Below, one piece after another: positions 7,752 to 15,509 of a DNA stretch of 64,000 nt. Position 1 is the first letter of the stretch. Each line of letters opens with the position of its first letter. Location of the stretch: assembly GCF_024053505.1 (NCBI RefSeq), contig NZ_JAMXQS010000007.1, positions 186,001-250,000 on the forward strand, read 5' to 3'. The notes beneath the pieces were generated by a model that was not told the DNA's origin, ran no database searches, and saw only the letters and a program-made list of their open reading frames with translations. This DNA comes from Mesorhizobium liriopis. GTDB lineage: Bacteria > Pseudomonadota > Alphaproteobacteria > Rhizobiales > Rhizobiaceae. The translations under genes were made by a program, and so were the position numbers.

Positions 7752-9068
7752 TTAGATGCGCTCGCCCCGCAACAGGCGTGGCGCGTCGGTCGAGAGACCG
7801 GCGGCTTGGCCGATAAAGAACCCCTTCACGCGCGGCAGGCGGTCGACGATCCCCAGACCCACATCGCGGAGGGTGCGAAGCGGGCCGAAATCGTTCGAAA
7901 AGAGGCGATTGAGCACGTCCGTCGACGCGCCCAGCTGGAACGTGTCCCAGCGGCGCCAGCGTTGGTAGTTTTCGAGCACGTCGAGCGCGCCGATGTCCCG
8001 GCCGTGGCGGTCGGCCTCGACGATGACTTCGGCGAGTGCCGCCGCATCCTTGAAGCCGAGATTGAGGCCCTGGCCGGCGATCGGGTGGATCCCGTGCGCA
8101 GCATCGCCCACCAGTGCGAAGCGGGGCTTCACGAAATCGCGTGCGAGCGTCAGCGACAGTGGCCAGGCCTTCGCTTTGCCATCCACACGGATCTCGCCGA
8201 GCTTCAAGCCAAAGCGTTCTTCGAGTTCGACCTCGAACAGCAATTCATCCGCCTCGACCAGCCGGTTCGCGTCTTCCTTTTTCTCGGTCCAGACGATCGA
8301 GGAACGGTGGCCCTTCTCGTCCGCCTTCAACGGCAGGATCGCGAAGGGGCCGGCAGGCAGGAAATGCTCTTCGGCGCGGCCTTCATGCGGGCGCGAATGG
8401 CGGACGGTGCAGACGATGCCCGATTGGCCGTAATCCCAGCGCACGGTCTTGATGCCGGCCTGATCGCGCAGGCGCGATTTCACGCCGTCTGCCGCGACGA
8501 GCAGGCGAGTTTCGAGCGCCCGGCCATCGGCGAGGCGGACGGAAACCCCGTTCTCCGCGGTGTCGAAACTGTCCACGCCCACGCCGTCGATGAAGCGCAC
8601 GCCGGCTTCCTCGGCTTTGGCGCGCAACGCGCCGTTCATCGGCCCGTTCGGCACCATATGCGCAAAGGGCTCGCCGGGGCCGACCGCGCCGTCGAAGGTG
8701 AGGAAGACGGGGCGGATCGGATCGGTGCGGCGGGAATCGGTGACGACCATCTCGGTGATGGCTTGCGCCTGTGGCGCGATCTCGTCCCAGACGCCGAGGC
8801 TCTTCAACATGCGGCAGGCAGCGGCGGCGATGGCGGAGGCCCGGCCGTCGCGCGCGGACGCACCCTTGGGCGCCTGGTCCGCCACGAACACTTCCAGATT
8901 CGGCCGTGCCTGCTTCAACCCGAGCGCGGTGGCCATGCCGACATAATTGCCGCCCGCGACGAGGATGTCCGCCTTGAGCGGAAGCGCATCCGCAGCCCCG
9001 TTCTCCGCTGATGCGTCACCGGCACCGGTTCCAAGGGGCGCATCGATCGTCCTGGCGCGTCGGGCCAT
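7752..9068 (-). CDS. UbiH/UbiF/VisC/COQ6-family FAD-dependent hydroxylase
   Basis: A 438-residue flavoprotein mono-oxygenase of the ubiquinone-biosynthesis family. It has an N-terminal dinucleotide-binding region (ILVAGGNYVGMATALGLKQ, about residues 34-55), the central VAADGVKSRLR motif and the C-terminal FAD motif ALVGDAAHGIHPIAGQGLNLGFKD. Members hydroxylate the ring of ubiquinone precursors; which carbon cannot be read from the sequence. The start at 9068 is preferred because it gives a short tail before the core and has GAAGG upstream; the in-frame codon 29 residues earlier adds an atypical Cys-rich extension. The first glycine motif reads GGNYVG instead of the usual GxGxxG. Confidence 0.9.
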   Translation of the reverse strand: MARRARTIDAPLGTGAGDASAENGAADALPLKADILVAGGNYVGMATALGLKQARPNLEVFVADQAPKGASARDGRASAIAAAACRMLKSLGVWDEIAPQAQAITEMVVTDSRRTDPIRPVFLTFDGAVGPGEPFAHMVPNGPMNGALRAKAEEAGVRFIDGVGVDSFDTAENGVSVRLADGRALETRLLVAADGVKSRLRDQAGIKTVRWDYGQSGIVCTVRHSRPHEGRAEEHFLPAGPFAILPLKADEKGHRSSIVWTEKKEDANRLVEADELLFEVELEERFGLKLGEIRVDGKAKAWPLSLTLARDFVKPRFALVGDAAHGIHPIAGQGLNLGFKDAAALAEVIVEADRHGRDIGALDVLENYQRWRRWDTFQLGASTDVLNRLFSNDFGPLRTLRDVGLGIVDRLPRVKGFFIGQAAGLSTDAPRLLRGERI

Positions 9069-9193
9069 GCTTTGACACCTTCTGATCGGTTCAGTCGAGG
9101 CGGATATAGGGCAGCGCAGCGCAAACTGCCCGCAACATCCCTGTGTCATCCGCATGGAGCCTGACGGCTTCGGGTGACCACACGACTAGCCAT

Positions 9194-9232
9194 TTGGGCG
9201 TCGCGAATCAATTCAGCCTGGATGACGCCCAA
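9194..9232. repeat. Inverted repeat upstream of the MFS gene
   Basis: TTGGGCGTC at 9194-9202 and GACGCCCAA at 9224-9232 are perfect 9-bp arms 21 bases apart. It lies between the divergent ubiH-like and MFS genes, so it may be an operator or a leader hairpin. Confidence 0.4.
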
Positions 9233-9343
9233 TGCAGTTGTCCGACGCGCCGCGCAACCAGTTGCGACCTTCCGCATTCCTGGCCGCAGCCGGATCGATG
9301 CCTCAGGCTCCGTTGACCCGTTTCCGATGCCAGGAGAGCATCC

Positions 9344-10771
9344 ATGAGCACGCTTGCAGCAGCGCTTCCGGCTGGACGAGCCGAGCCACGATCACGCTCG
9401 GTTCGCGCGCTTGGCGCGGTGAACTTCTTTCTGGCCGATGTTCGCGACGGGCTCGGGCCGTTTCTCGGCATCTTCCTGATCGGACAGGGCTGGAGCACGG
9501 CCACGATCGGTCTGGTGATGACGATCGGCGGCATTGCCGGCATGCTGGCGACCACGCCCCTCGGGGCGCTTGCGGATGCATCCAAGGCCAAGCGCTTCAT
9601 GGTCGGCTTCTGCGCGGCTCTGGTGATCATCGCCTCGCTCGCCATCCTGTTCATTCCGAGCTTCGCCTTCGTGACCGCTTCGCAGATCGCCACCGGCGTG
9701 GCGGGCGCTGCGATCGGCCCCGCCATTGCGGGGCTGACGCTCGGCCTTGTCGGGCAAAAGGGCTTGGCGCCGCAGCTCGGGCGCAACGAGGCGTGGAACC
9801 ATGGCGGCAATGTCTTCGCCGCCGCCGGTGCCGGCTTCTTCGGCTACGAGTTCGGACTGACCGCCGTTTTCATCCTGATGACGCTGATGGCGGTCGGCTC
9901 GATCGTCGCGGTTCTCATGATCAAGCCCGAAGACATCGATCACAACGTGGCACGCGGTCTCGAAAAGAAGGGCGATGCCGAAGCGGAAGCGCCTTCGGGC
10001 TTCAGCGTGCTTTGGAAATCGACGCCGCTCCTCGTACTCGCCGGGACCCTGATGCTGTTCCACTTCGGCAATGGCGCGATGCTGCCGCTTCTGGGTCAGC
10101 AGGTGGCGACGCAGGCCGAAAGCGGCGAGGCCGTTCCTTCCGGCGGAGCCACCGCATCGCCCGGCGCCTCCACGCAAGGCGCGACCCCACCTGCGCAAAC
10201 CGACCCTTCCGTGCAAACCACTATCGCGCCGGGGCAGGCGACGGCCGGGCGGCCGAGCACCGAACCTGTGCGTCAGAATTCCACGCTCGAAACGCTCCTG
10301 GCCGACCCGGTCTCCTACACGGCTGCGACCGTCATCATCGCGCAGCTGACCATGATCCCGATCGCGTTGCTCGCGGCGAGCTTCGCCAACCGCCGGGGCT
10401 ACTTCCTCTTGCTCGTCGCAGCGCTTGTCGCCCTGCCGATCCGCGGGCTGATCGCGGGATTGTGGCCCAATCCCTATGCGCTGATCCCGATCCAGATGCT
10501 TGACGGCGTTGGGGCCGGTCTGCTGGGTGTCGCTGTGCCCGGCCTCGTCGCGCGGATGCTGCGGGGCACCGGGCACATCAATGCGGGCCTTGGCGCGGTG
10601 ATGACGGTTCAGGGCGTCGGCGCCTCGCTCAGCCCGGCCATTGCGGGTCTGATCGTGGCGCGCTACGGCTTTTCCGTCGCCTATCTCGTTCTGGCGGGCT
10701 TTGCCGTGTGCGGCCTGGCTCTCTGGTTGATTTCCTCTCCCAAGATCGCTTCCGCCTGCTCCGGCGATTAA
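9344..10771 (+). CDS. MFS transporter with a long periplasmic loop
   Basis: A 475-residue major facilitator protein. The helices follow the 12-segment pattern, and the cytoplasmic motif between TM2 and TM3 is PLGALADASKAKR, related to the family's DRxGRR-type signature. Between predicted TM7 and TM8, roughly residues 255-320, there is a low-complexity insert rich in Ala, Pro, Thr, Ser and Gln with almost no charge, which by topology should face the periplasm. The substrate cannot be told from sequence. AGGAGA six bases before the ATG supports the start. The next plus-strand gene, ArsB-like, begins 55 bases downstream and may be co-transcribed. Confidence 0.85.
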   Translation: MSTLAAALPAGRAEPRSRSVRALGAVNFFLADVRDGLGPFLGIFLIGQGWSTATIGLVMTIGGIAGMLATTPLGALADASKAKRFMVGFCAALVIIASLAILFIPSFAFVTASQIATGVAGAAIGPAIAGLTLGLVGQKGLAPQLGRNEAWNHGGNVFAAAGAGFFGYEFGLTAVFILMTLMAVGSIVAVLMIKPEDIDHNVARGLEKKGDAEAEAPSGFSVLWKSTPLLVLAGTLMLFHFGNGAMLPLLGQQVATQAESGEAVPSGGATASPGASTQGATPPAQTDPSVQTTIAPGQATAGRPSTEPVRQNSTLETLLADPVSYTAATVIIAQLTMIPIALLAASFANRRGYFLLLVAALVALPIRGLIAGLWPNPYALIPIQMLDGVGAGLLGVAVPGLVARMLRGTGHINAGLGAVMTVQGVGASLSPAIAGLIVARYGFSVAYLVLAGFAVCGLALWLISSPKIASACSGD

Positions 10772-10826
10772 ACGGAGGCGGGCACCGCCATCGCTTCCGT
10801 GTTTTTCCAACCGTGCCTGCCAGCCC

Positions 10827-12086
10827 ATGCTTTTCAGCCTGAACACCGCGACCTGGGTGCTGAGCGCCTTGACGGTCTTTGGCGTCATCTTCCGGCCCAT
10901 GCGCTGGCCCGAATGGGTCTTTGCCGTTGGCGGCGCGGTTCTCCTGGTGGTCTCCGGCCTCCTACCATGGGCGGAAGCCCTGCATGGGATCGAAGAGGGC
11001 ACGGATGTTTATCTGTTTCTCGCCGGCATGATGCTTCTGGCGGAGACCGCCCGTCGGGAAGGGCTGTTCGACTATCTCGCAGCCTTTGCGGCACGCATGG
11101 CGAAGGGGTCGCCACGCCGGCTCTTTACGCTGGTCTATCTGATCGGAACGCTGGTCACGGTGTTTCTGTCGAACGACGCCACGGCCGTGGTGCTGACGCC
11201 GGCCGTGATCGCGGTGACGCGCGCGGCAGGCGTGTCTTCACCGATCCCCTATCTTCTGATCTGCGCCTTCGTGGCGAACGCCGCCTCTTTCGTGCTGCCG
11301 ATCTCCAATCCCGCCAATCTGGTGGTGTTCGGACAGGATATGCCGGCGCTGGGTGAATGGCTCACCCGCTTCGCGTTTCCTTCGCTCCTTGCCGTCCTTG
11401 CCACCTTTTTCGTGTTGCGCTGGACGCAAGGGCGCGAACTAGAGGGAACTACGAACACGGAGCTTGCGATCCCGCGCCTTTCCACCGGTGGGCGCATCGC
11501 TGCCATCGGCTTGGTGGTGGCGGCATTCGTGCTGGTGGGCTCCTCGGCGCTCGGCCTGCAACTCGGAATGCCAACGCTCGGCGCCGGCGTGCTGACCGCG
11601 CTGGCCGTGACGGTGGGAGAGCGCTCGAACCCTTTGCCGCTCGTCAGGGAAATCGCATGGGATACGCTGGCGCTGGTCGCTGGACTGTTCGTGGTGGTCC
11701 GCGCGCTCGAACTGAGCGGCCTTCAAAGCATGCTCGTCGATGCGTTGCAGGGGCCCTTGAACGAGGCGCCGCGCCTCGGCGCGTTTCTGGCGGGCGTGGT
11801 GATGGCCTTCGGCACCAACCTCACGAACAATCTGCCCCTCGGCCTGCTGGGCGGCGCCTTCACGACTGCCGCCGATCTGCCCGAAAAGGTCGTCGACGCC
11901 ATTCTGGTCGGCATCGATCTGGGGCCGAACCTGTCCGTCACGGGATCGCTCGCGACCATTCTGTGGCTGACGGCGCTGCGTCGGGAGGGTCTGTCCTTCA
12001 GCGCGTGGCGCTTTCTCAAGATCGGCTTTCTCGTGATGCCGCCGGCTCTCCTGCTGGCGCTGGGCGCGGTGATCCTTCATCCCTGA
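10827..12086 (+). CDS. ArsB/CitM-superfamily membrane transporter (possible arsenite efflux protein)
   Basis: A 419-residue integral membrane protein with about 11-12 hydrophobic segments. It has the ion-transporter superfamily hallmarks: VFLSNDATAVVLTPAVIA in the first half and FGTNLTNNLPLGLL in the second, matching the two inverted halves of ArsB-type carriers, and a PISNPANLVVFG motif. ArsB proteins expel arsenite, but no arsR, arsC or arsH is nearby, so another anion is possible. It follows the MFS gene on the same strand. Confidence 0.8.
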   Translation: MLFSLNTATWVLSALTVFGVIFRPMRWPEWVFAVGGAVLLVVSGLLPWAEALHGIEEGTDVYLFLAGMMLLAETARREGLFDYLAAFAARMAKGSPRRLFTLVYLIGTLVTVFLSNDATAVVLTPAVIAVTRAAGVSSPIPYLLICAFVANAASFVLPISNPANLVVFGQDMPALGEWLTRFAFPSLLAVLATFFVLRWTQGRELEGTTNTELAIPRLSTGGRIAAIGLVVAAFVLVGSSALGLQLGMPTLGAGVLTALAVTVGERSNPLPLVREIAWDTLALVAGLFVVVRALELSGLQSMLVDALQGPLNEAPRLGAFLAGVVMAFGTNLTNNLPLGLLGGAFTTAADLPEKVVDAILVGIDLGPNLSVTGSLATILWLTALRREGLSFSAWRFLKIGFLVMPPALLLALGAVILHP

Positions 12087-12222
12087 ACCCGCCTGCCTTC
12101 GCGGCAAAAACTTGCTGTGTCACCGCCCCGTCTGCCCCGCAATGGTCGCCAACAGGCGGACGGCGCGAAAATTTTGCCTATCTATGGTGACACGTCAGCA
12201 CCAAAAGGAATGCCTTTCGCCG

Positions 12223-13164
12223 ATGACCGACCGCCCGTCCGCAAGCCAGTCGCGTTCCACGCGCGCGACCGACGCGGAAATTTTCACGCCGACCACCGAT
12301 CCGGTCGCGGACCTGCTTGCCATTCTCGACCTCGAAACGATCGAACGCGATCGTTATCGCGGCTTGAGCCCGCGCTCGGCCTGGCAGCGGGTGTTCGGCG
12401 GCCAGGTCGCGGCACAAGCGCTGGTGGCGGCCCAGCGCACGGTGCCCGCGGATCGTTTCGTGCATTCGCTGCATGGCTACTTCATGCGGCCGGGGGATAT
12501 TTCCGTGCCCATCCTCTACGAGGTCGCGCGCCCGCGTGACGGCGGTTCGTTTTCGACACGGCAGGTGCTCGCCATCCAGCATGGCGAGGCGATCTTCTCT
12601 CTCAGCGCTTCATTCAAGCGCGACGAAGACGGGCTCGACCATCAGATCGCGATGCCCGAAGGCGTGCCTGATCCCGAAATGCTGCCGGGGCGCGAGGCCT
12701 TGATGGCGATGATGGGGGAGAATGCACCCGATACGATCCGCCGCTACTGGGCGCGGCCCCGGCCTTTCGAGCTCCGGCCCGTGGGGCTCGACCATTATGT
12801 GAGCCGCAAGAAGCTCGCGCCCCGCCAGGATGTGTGGGTCAAGGCGATGGGACCGATCCCGGAGGATCGCCTGACGCAGGCGGCGGTGCTCGCCTATCTC
12901 AGCGACATGACCCTGCTCGACACCGCGACCTTCGCACACGGCTTGAGCGTGTTCGACGCGGACGTGCAGGCGGCGAGCATCGACCATGCGGTGTGGTTCC
13001 ATCGCCTAGCACCGCTCGACGACTGGCTGCTTTATTCGCAGGACAGCCCGTCGGCATCCGGCGCGCGCGGCTTTACGCGCGGTTCCATCTTCACGCGCGA
13101 CGGCAGGCTTGTCGCCTCCGTGGCGCAGGAGGGGTTGATACGCCTAAGAACTAGGCAGAGTTAA
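12223..13164 (+). CDS. tesB: Acyl-CoA thioesterase II
   Basis: A 313-residue double hot-dog thioesterase that hydrolyses medium- and long-chain acyl-CoA. The first domain carries RVFGGQVAAQALVAAQRTV and HSLHGYFMRPGD; the second carries AYLSDMTLLDTA and HAVWFHR, and the protein ends with the usual GSIFTRDGRLVASVAQEGLIR. A start at 12223 gives a normal length; the ATG at 12184 is possible and would add 13 residues. It lies just upstream of glnK-amtB, an order common in rhizobia. A weak 7-bp inverted repeat (13159-13181) overlaps its stop. Confidence 0.93.
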   Translation: MTDRPSASQSRSTRATDAEIFTPTTDPVADLLAILDLETIERDRYRGLSPRSAWQRVFGGQVAAQALVAAQRTVPADRFVHSLHGYFMRPGDISVPILYEVARPRDGGSFSTRQVLAIQHGEAIFSLSASFKRDEDGLDHQIAMPEGVPDPEMLPGREALMAMMGENAPDTIRRYWARPRPFELRPVGLDHYVSRKKLAPRQDVWVKAMGPIPEDRLTQAAVLAYLSDMTLLDTATFAHGLSVFDADVQAASIDHAVWFHRLAPLDDWLLYSQDSPSASGARGFTRGSIFTRDGRLVASVAQEGLIRLRTRQS

Positions 13165-13273
13165 GCCGCTACCTCTTAACTGCATTCGAATTAGTCATCC
13201 TGCCTATTCCGTATCCGGGTCTTCCGGACCGCGGATCGCACTTCCTTCCGCCTTCGAGCAGCCGGTTCGAAAC

Positions 13274-13289
13274 TGGCACGAAGCTTGAA
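13274..13289 (+). promoter_or_regulatory. Sigma-54 promoter of glnK-amtB
   Basis: TGGCACGAAGCTTGAA fits the RpoN -24/-12 consensus (TGGCAC, five bases, TTGC) except that the -12 GC reads GA. It lies about 130 bases upstream of glnK, whose known homologues are transcribed by sigma-54 with NtrC under nitrogen limitation. No clear NtrC site was found upstream. Confidence 0.75.
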
Positions 13290-13416
13290 TGGCGTTTGCC
13301 GCGCTTCCCTTCGAGAGGGCTTTTCCTGCGGCTTTGGCCCACGGATCGGACTGAGGGGACGCATGGGGCGAACCGGCCGCAAACTCCTTCGCGGCCGTGA
13401 AAAGAAGGGCAACCGC

Positions 13417-13755
13417 ATGAAGATTGTGATGGCGATCATCAAGCCATTCAAGCTCGACGAGGTGCGCGAAGCGCTCACCGCGATCGGGATCCAGGGCCTG
13501 ACCGTTTCAGAGGTCAAAGGCTACGGCCGTCAGAAGGGCCATACCGAAATCTATCGCGGCGCCGAATACGCCGTTTCGTTTCTGCCGAAGATCAAGATCG
13601 AGATCGCGGTGCCGACGGACCTCGTGGACCGCACGGTGGAGGCCATCGCATCGGCTGCCAAGACCGGCCAGATCGGCGACGGCAAGATTTTCGTGATCGG
13701 GCTCGACCAGGCTTTGCGCATCCGCACCGGCGAAACCGATCAGGACGCGCTGTGA
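13417..13755 (+). CDS. glnK: Nitrogen regulatory protein P-II
   Basis: A 112-residue P-II signal protein. It senses 2-oxoglutarate and ATP/ADP and in the paired arrangement gates the AmtB channel. The N-terminus MKIVMAIIKPFKLDEV, the T-loop with Tyr-51 (EIYRGAEY) that GlnD uridylylates, and the C-terminal GDGKIFVIGLDQALRIRTGE are all canonical. The ATG at 13417 has GAAGGG upstream; in-frame codons before it lack family similarity. It is followed directly by amtB, which is why glnK is preferred to glnB. Confidence 0.97.
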   Translation: MKIVMAIIKPFKLDEVREALTAIGIQGLTVSEVKGYGRQKGHTEIYRGAEYAVSFLPKIKIEIAVPTDLVDRTVEAIASAAKTGQIGDGKIFVIGLDQALRIRTGETDQDAL

Positions 13756-13787
13756 GCGGGCGGGGGACTATTCCTATGGAGAATTCA

Positions 13788-15233
13788 ATGACTGTTTCCG
13801 ACCGCCTGATGCGCGTTGCGCGCACGGGCCTCGCCGGAGCCCTGGTGCTGGGGGCACTGGGCACCGTGGCAGCCTTCGCACAGGAAGCCGCGCCGGCCGG
13901 CGTCGCTGCCGGCACCGAAGCGGCAGCCGCCGCACCCGCCATGACCGTGGACAAGGGCGACACCACCTGGATGCTGTTGTCCACCGTGCTGGTGCTCCTG
14001 ATGACCATTCCGGGCCTTGCCCTCTTCTATGGCGGCCTCGTGCGCGCCAAGAACATGCTCTCGGTCCTGATGCAGGTGTTCACGATCACCGCAGTGGTGA
14101 TGATCATCTGGGTGTTCTACGGCTACAGCCTGGCCTTCACCCCCGGCAACGCCTTTGTCGGCGGCTTCAGCAAGATGTTCCTGGCTGGCGTCGACACGAC
14201 GACGCTTTCGGAAAGCTTCACCAAGGGCGTGGCCATTCCCGAACTGGTCTTCGTCTGCTTCCAGATGACCTTCGCCTGCATTACGCCGGCTCTGATCGTC
14301 GGCGCCTTCGCCGAGCGCATCAAGTTCTCGGCCCTGGTGCTCTTCGTCATCCTCTGGGTCACCTTCGTCTACTTCCCCATCGCCCACATGGTCTGGTTCT
14401 GGGGCGGTCCGTCGGCCTATTCCGACCCGAACACCGGCCTGATCTTCTCCTTCGGCGCGATCGACTTCGCCGGCGGCACGGTGGTTCATATCAATGCGGG
14501 TATCGCGGGTCTCGTCGGCGCGCTGATGGTGGGCAAGCGCATCGGCTACAAGCGTGACATCATGGCTCCGCACTCGATGACCATGACCATGATCGGCGCC
14601 TCGCTCCTGTGGGTCGGCTGGTTCGGCTTCAATGCCGGCTCGAACCTCGAAGCCAATGCCTATGCGGCGCTCGCCATGATCAACACCTTCGTCGCCACCG
14701 CCGGTGCGACCGTGATCTGGATCGCGCTGGAAGGCGTGCTGCGCGGCAAGGCCTCCATGCTGGGTGCCGTGTCGGGTGCCGTCGCCGGCCTGGTGGCCGT
14801 CACGCCGGCCGCCGGTTTCGTCGGTCCGATGGGCGCCATCGTGCTCGGCATGGTTGCATCCGCCGTGTGCTACTTCTTCGTCTCGGTGGTGAAGAACGCG
14901 TTCAACTATGACGACAGCCTCGACGTGTTCGGCATTCACGGCGTGGGTGGCATCATCGGCGCCATCGGCACCGGCATCCTGGTCAATCCGGCACTCGGTG
15001 GCGCGGGCATCGTCGATTACTCGACGGCCGATTTCGCCGCGGGCTATGCCGGCATCGCGACCCAGGTCTGGGCGCAGCTCAAGGGCGTGCTGGTGACGGT
15101 GGCCTGGTCGGGCATCGGCTCCGCGATCCTCTACAAGATTGTGGATCTGATCATCGGCCTGCGCCCGTCCAAGGAAGCCGAGACCGAAGGCCTCGACCTC
15201 ACCTCGCACGGCGAAGCAGCCTACCACTCGTAA
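13788..15233 (+). CDS. amtB: Ammonium transporter
   Basis: A 481-residue ammonium channel with an N-terminal signal peptide (MTVSDRLMRVARTGLAGALV and on, ending near AFAQ) and 11 membrane helices. Family motifs include GLALFYGGLVR, the conserved DFAGGTVVHINAGIAGLVGA with the pore His, and DVFGIHGVGGIIGA with the second pore His. The ATG at 13788 is favoured because GGAG lies six bases upstream; the ATG at 13776 and a GTG at 13752 have weaker sites. It is co-transcribed with glnK. Confidence 0.96.
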   Translation: MTVSDRLMRVARTGLAGALVLGALGTVAAFAQEAAPAGVAAGTEAAAAAPAMTVDKGDTTWMLLSTVLVLLMTIPGLALFYGGLVRAKNMLSVLMQVFTITAVVMIIWVFYGYSLAFTPGNAFVGGFSKMFLAGVDTTTLSESFTKGVAIPELVFVCFQMTFACITPALIVGAFAERIKFSALVLFVILWVTFVYFPIAHMVWFWGGPSAYSDPNTGLIFSFGAIDFAGGTVVHINAGIAGLVGALMVGKRIGYKRDIMAPHSMTMTMIGASLLWVGWFGFNAGSNLEANAYAALAMINTFVATAGATVIWIALEGVLRGKASMLGAVSGAVAGLVAVTPAAGFVGPMGAIVLGMVASAVCYFFVSVVKNAFNYDDSLDVFGIHGVGGIIGAIGTGILVNPALGGAGIVDYSTADFAAGYAGIATQVWAQLKGVLVTVAWSGIGSAILYKIVDLIIGLRPSKEAETEGLDLTSHGEAAYHS

Positions 15234-15245
15234 GAGTTCAACCGA

Positions 15246-15270
15246 GGCGGCCGGCACGTGACCGGCCGCC
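15246..15270 (+). terminator. First hairpin after amtB
   Basis: The 9-bp stem GGCGGCCGG/CCGGCCGCC with the loop CACGTGA lies 12 bases after the amtB stop and has no T run. It probably works with the strong terminator at 15306. Confidence 0.55.
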
Positions 15271-15305
15271 CTCCAGAGGGGCGATCCGCAAGGATCGAGA
15301 ACAAG

Positions 15306-15338
15306 AAGCCCGGCACGCTCAAACGTGCCGGGCTTTTT
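15306..15338 (+). terminator. Strong intrinsic terminator of glnK-amtB
   Basis: The 12-bp stem AAGCCCGGCACG/CGTGCCGGGCTT with a 6-base loop is followed by a T run, the classical Rho-independent form. Confidence 0.93.
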
Positions 15339-15509
15339 CATGTCGGAGGCGCAGCCATACGGAAGACGCGCAAATTGCCGCGAAGAGAGAGAATCACGGG
15401 CGCGTGAGGTTGCGCATGCCGGCCGCAAACCTCATCTTGGAACCGGTCCCAATGCTCTGGCAGCAGGGCCGCCCCGCCACATGACCGCCCTGGAGTTCCG
15501 CGACAGCCC

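Noticed and set aside
10827-12086. Arsenic resistance operon
   Set aside because: Only an ArsB-like carrier is present; arsR, arsC, arsH and acr3 are missing, so an arsenic system cannot be claimed.
13785-15428. A 547-codon open frame antisense to amtB
   Set aside because: It has His/Asp/Arg-rich composition typical of shadow frames and runs through the amtB terminator.
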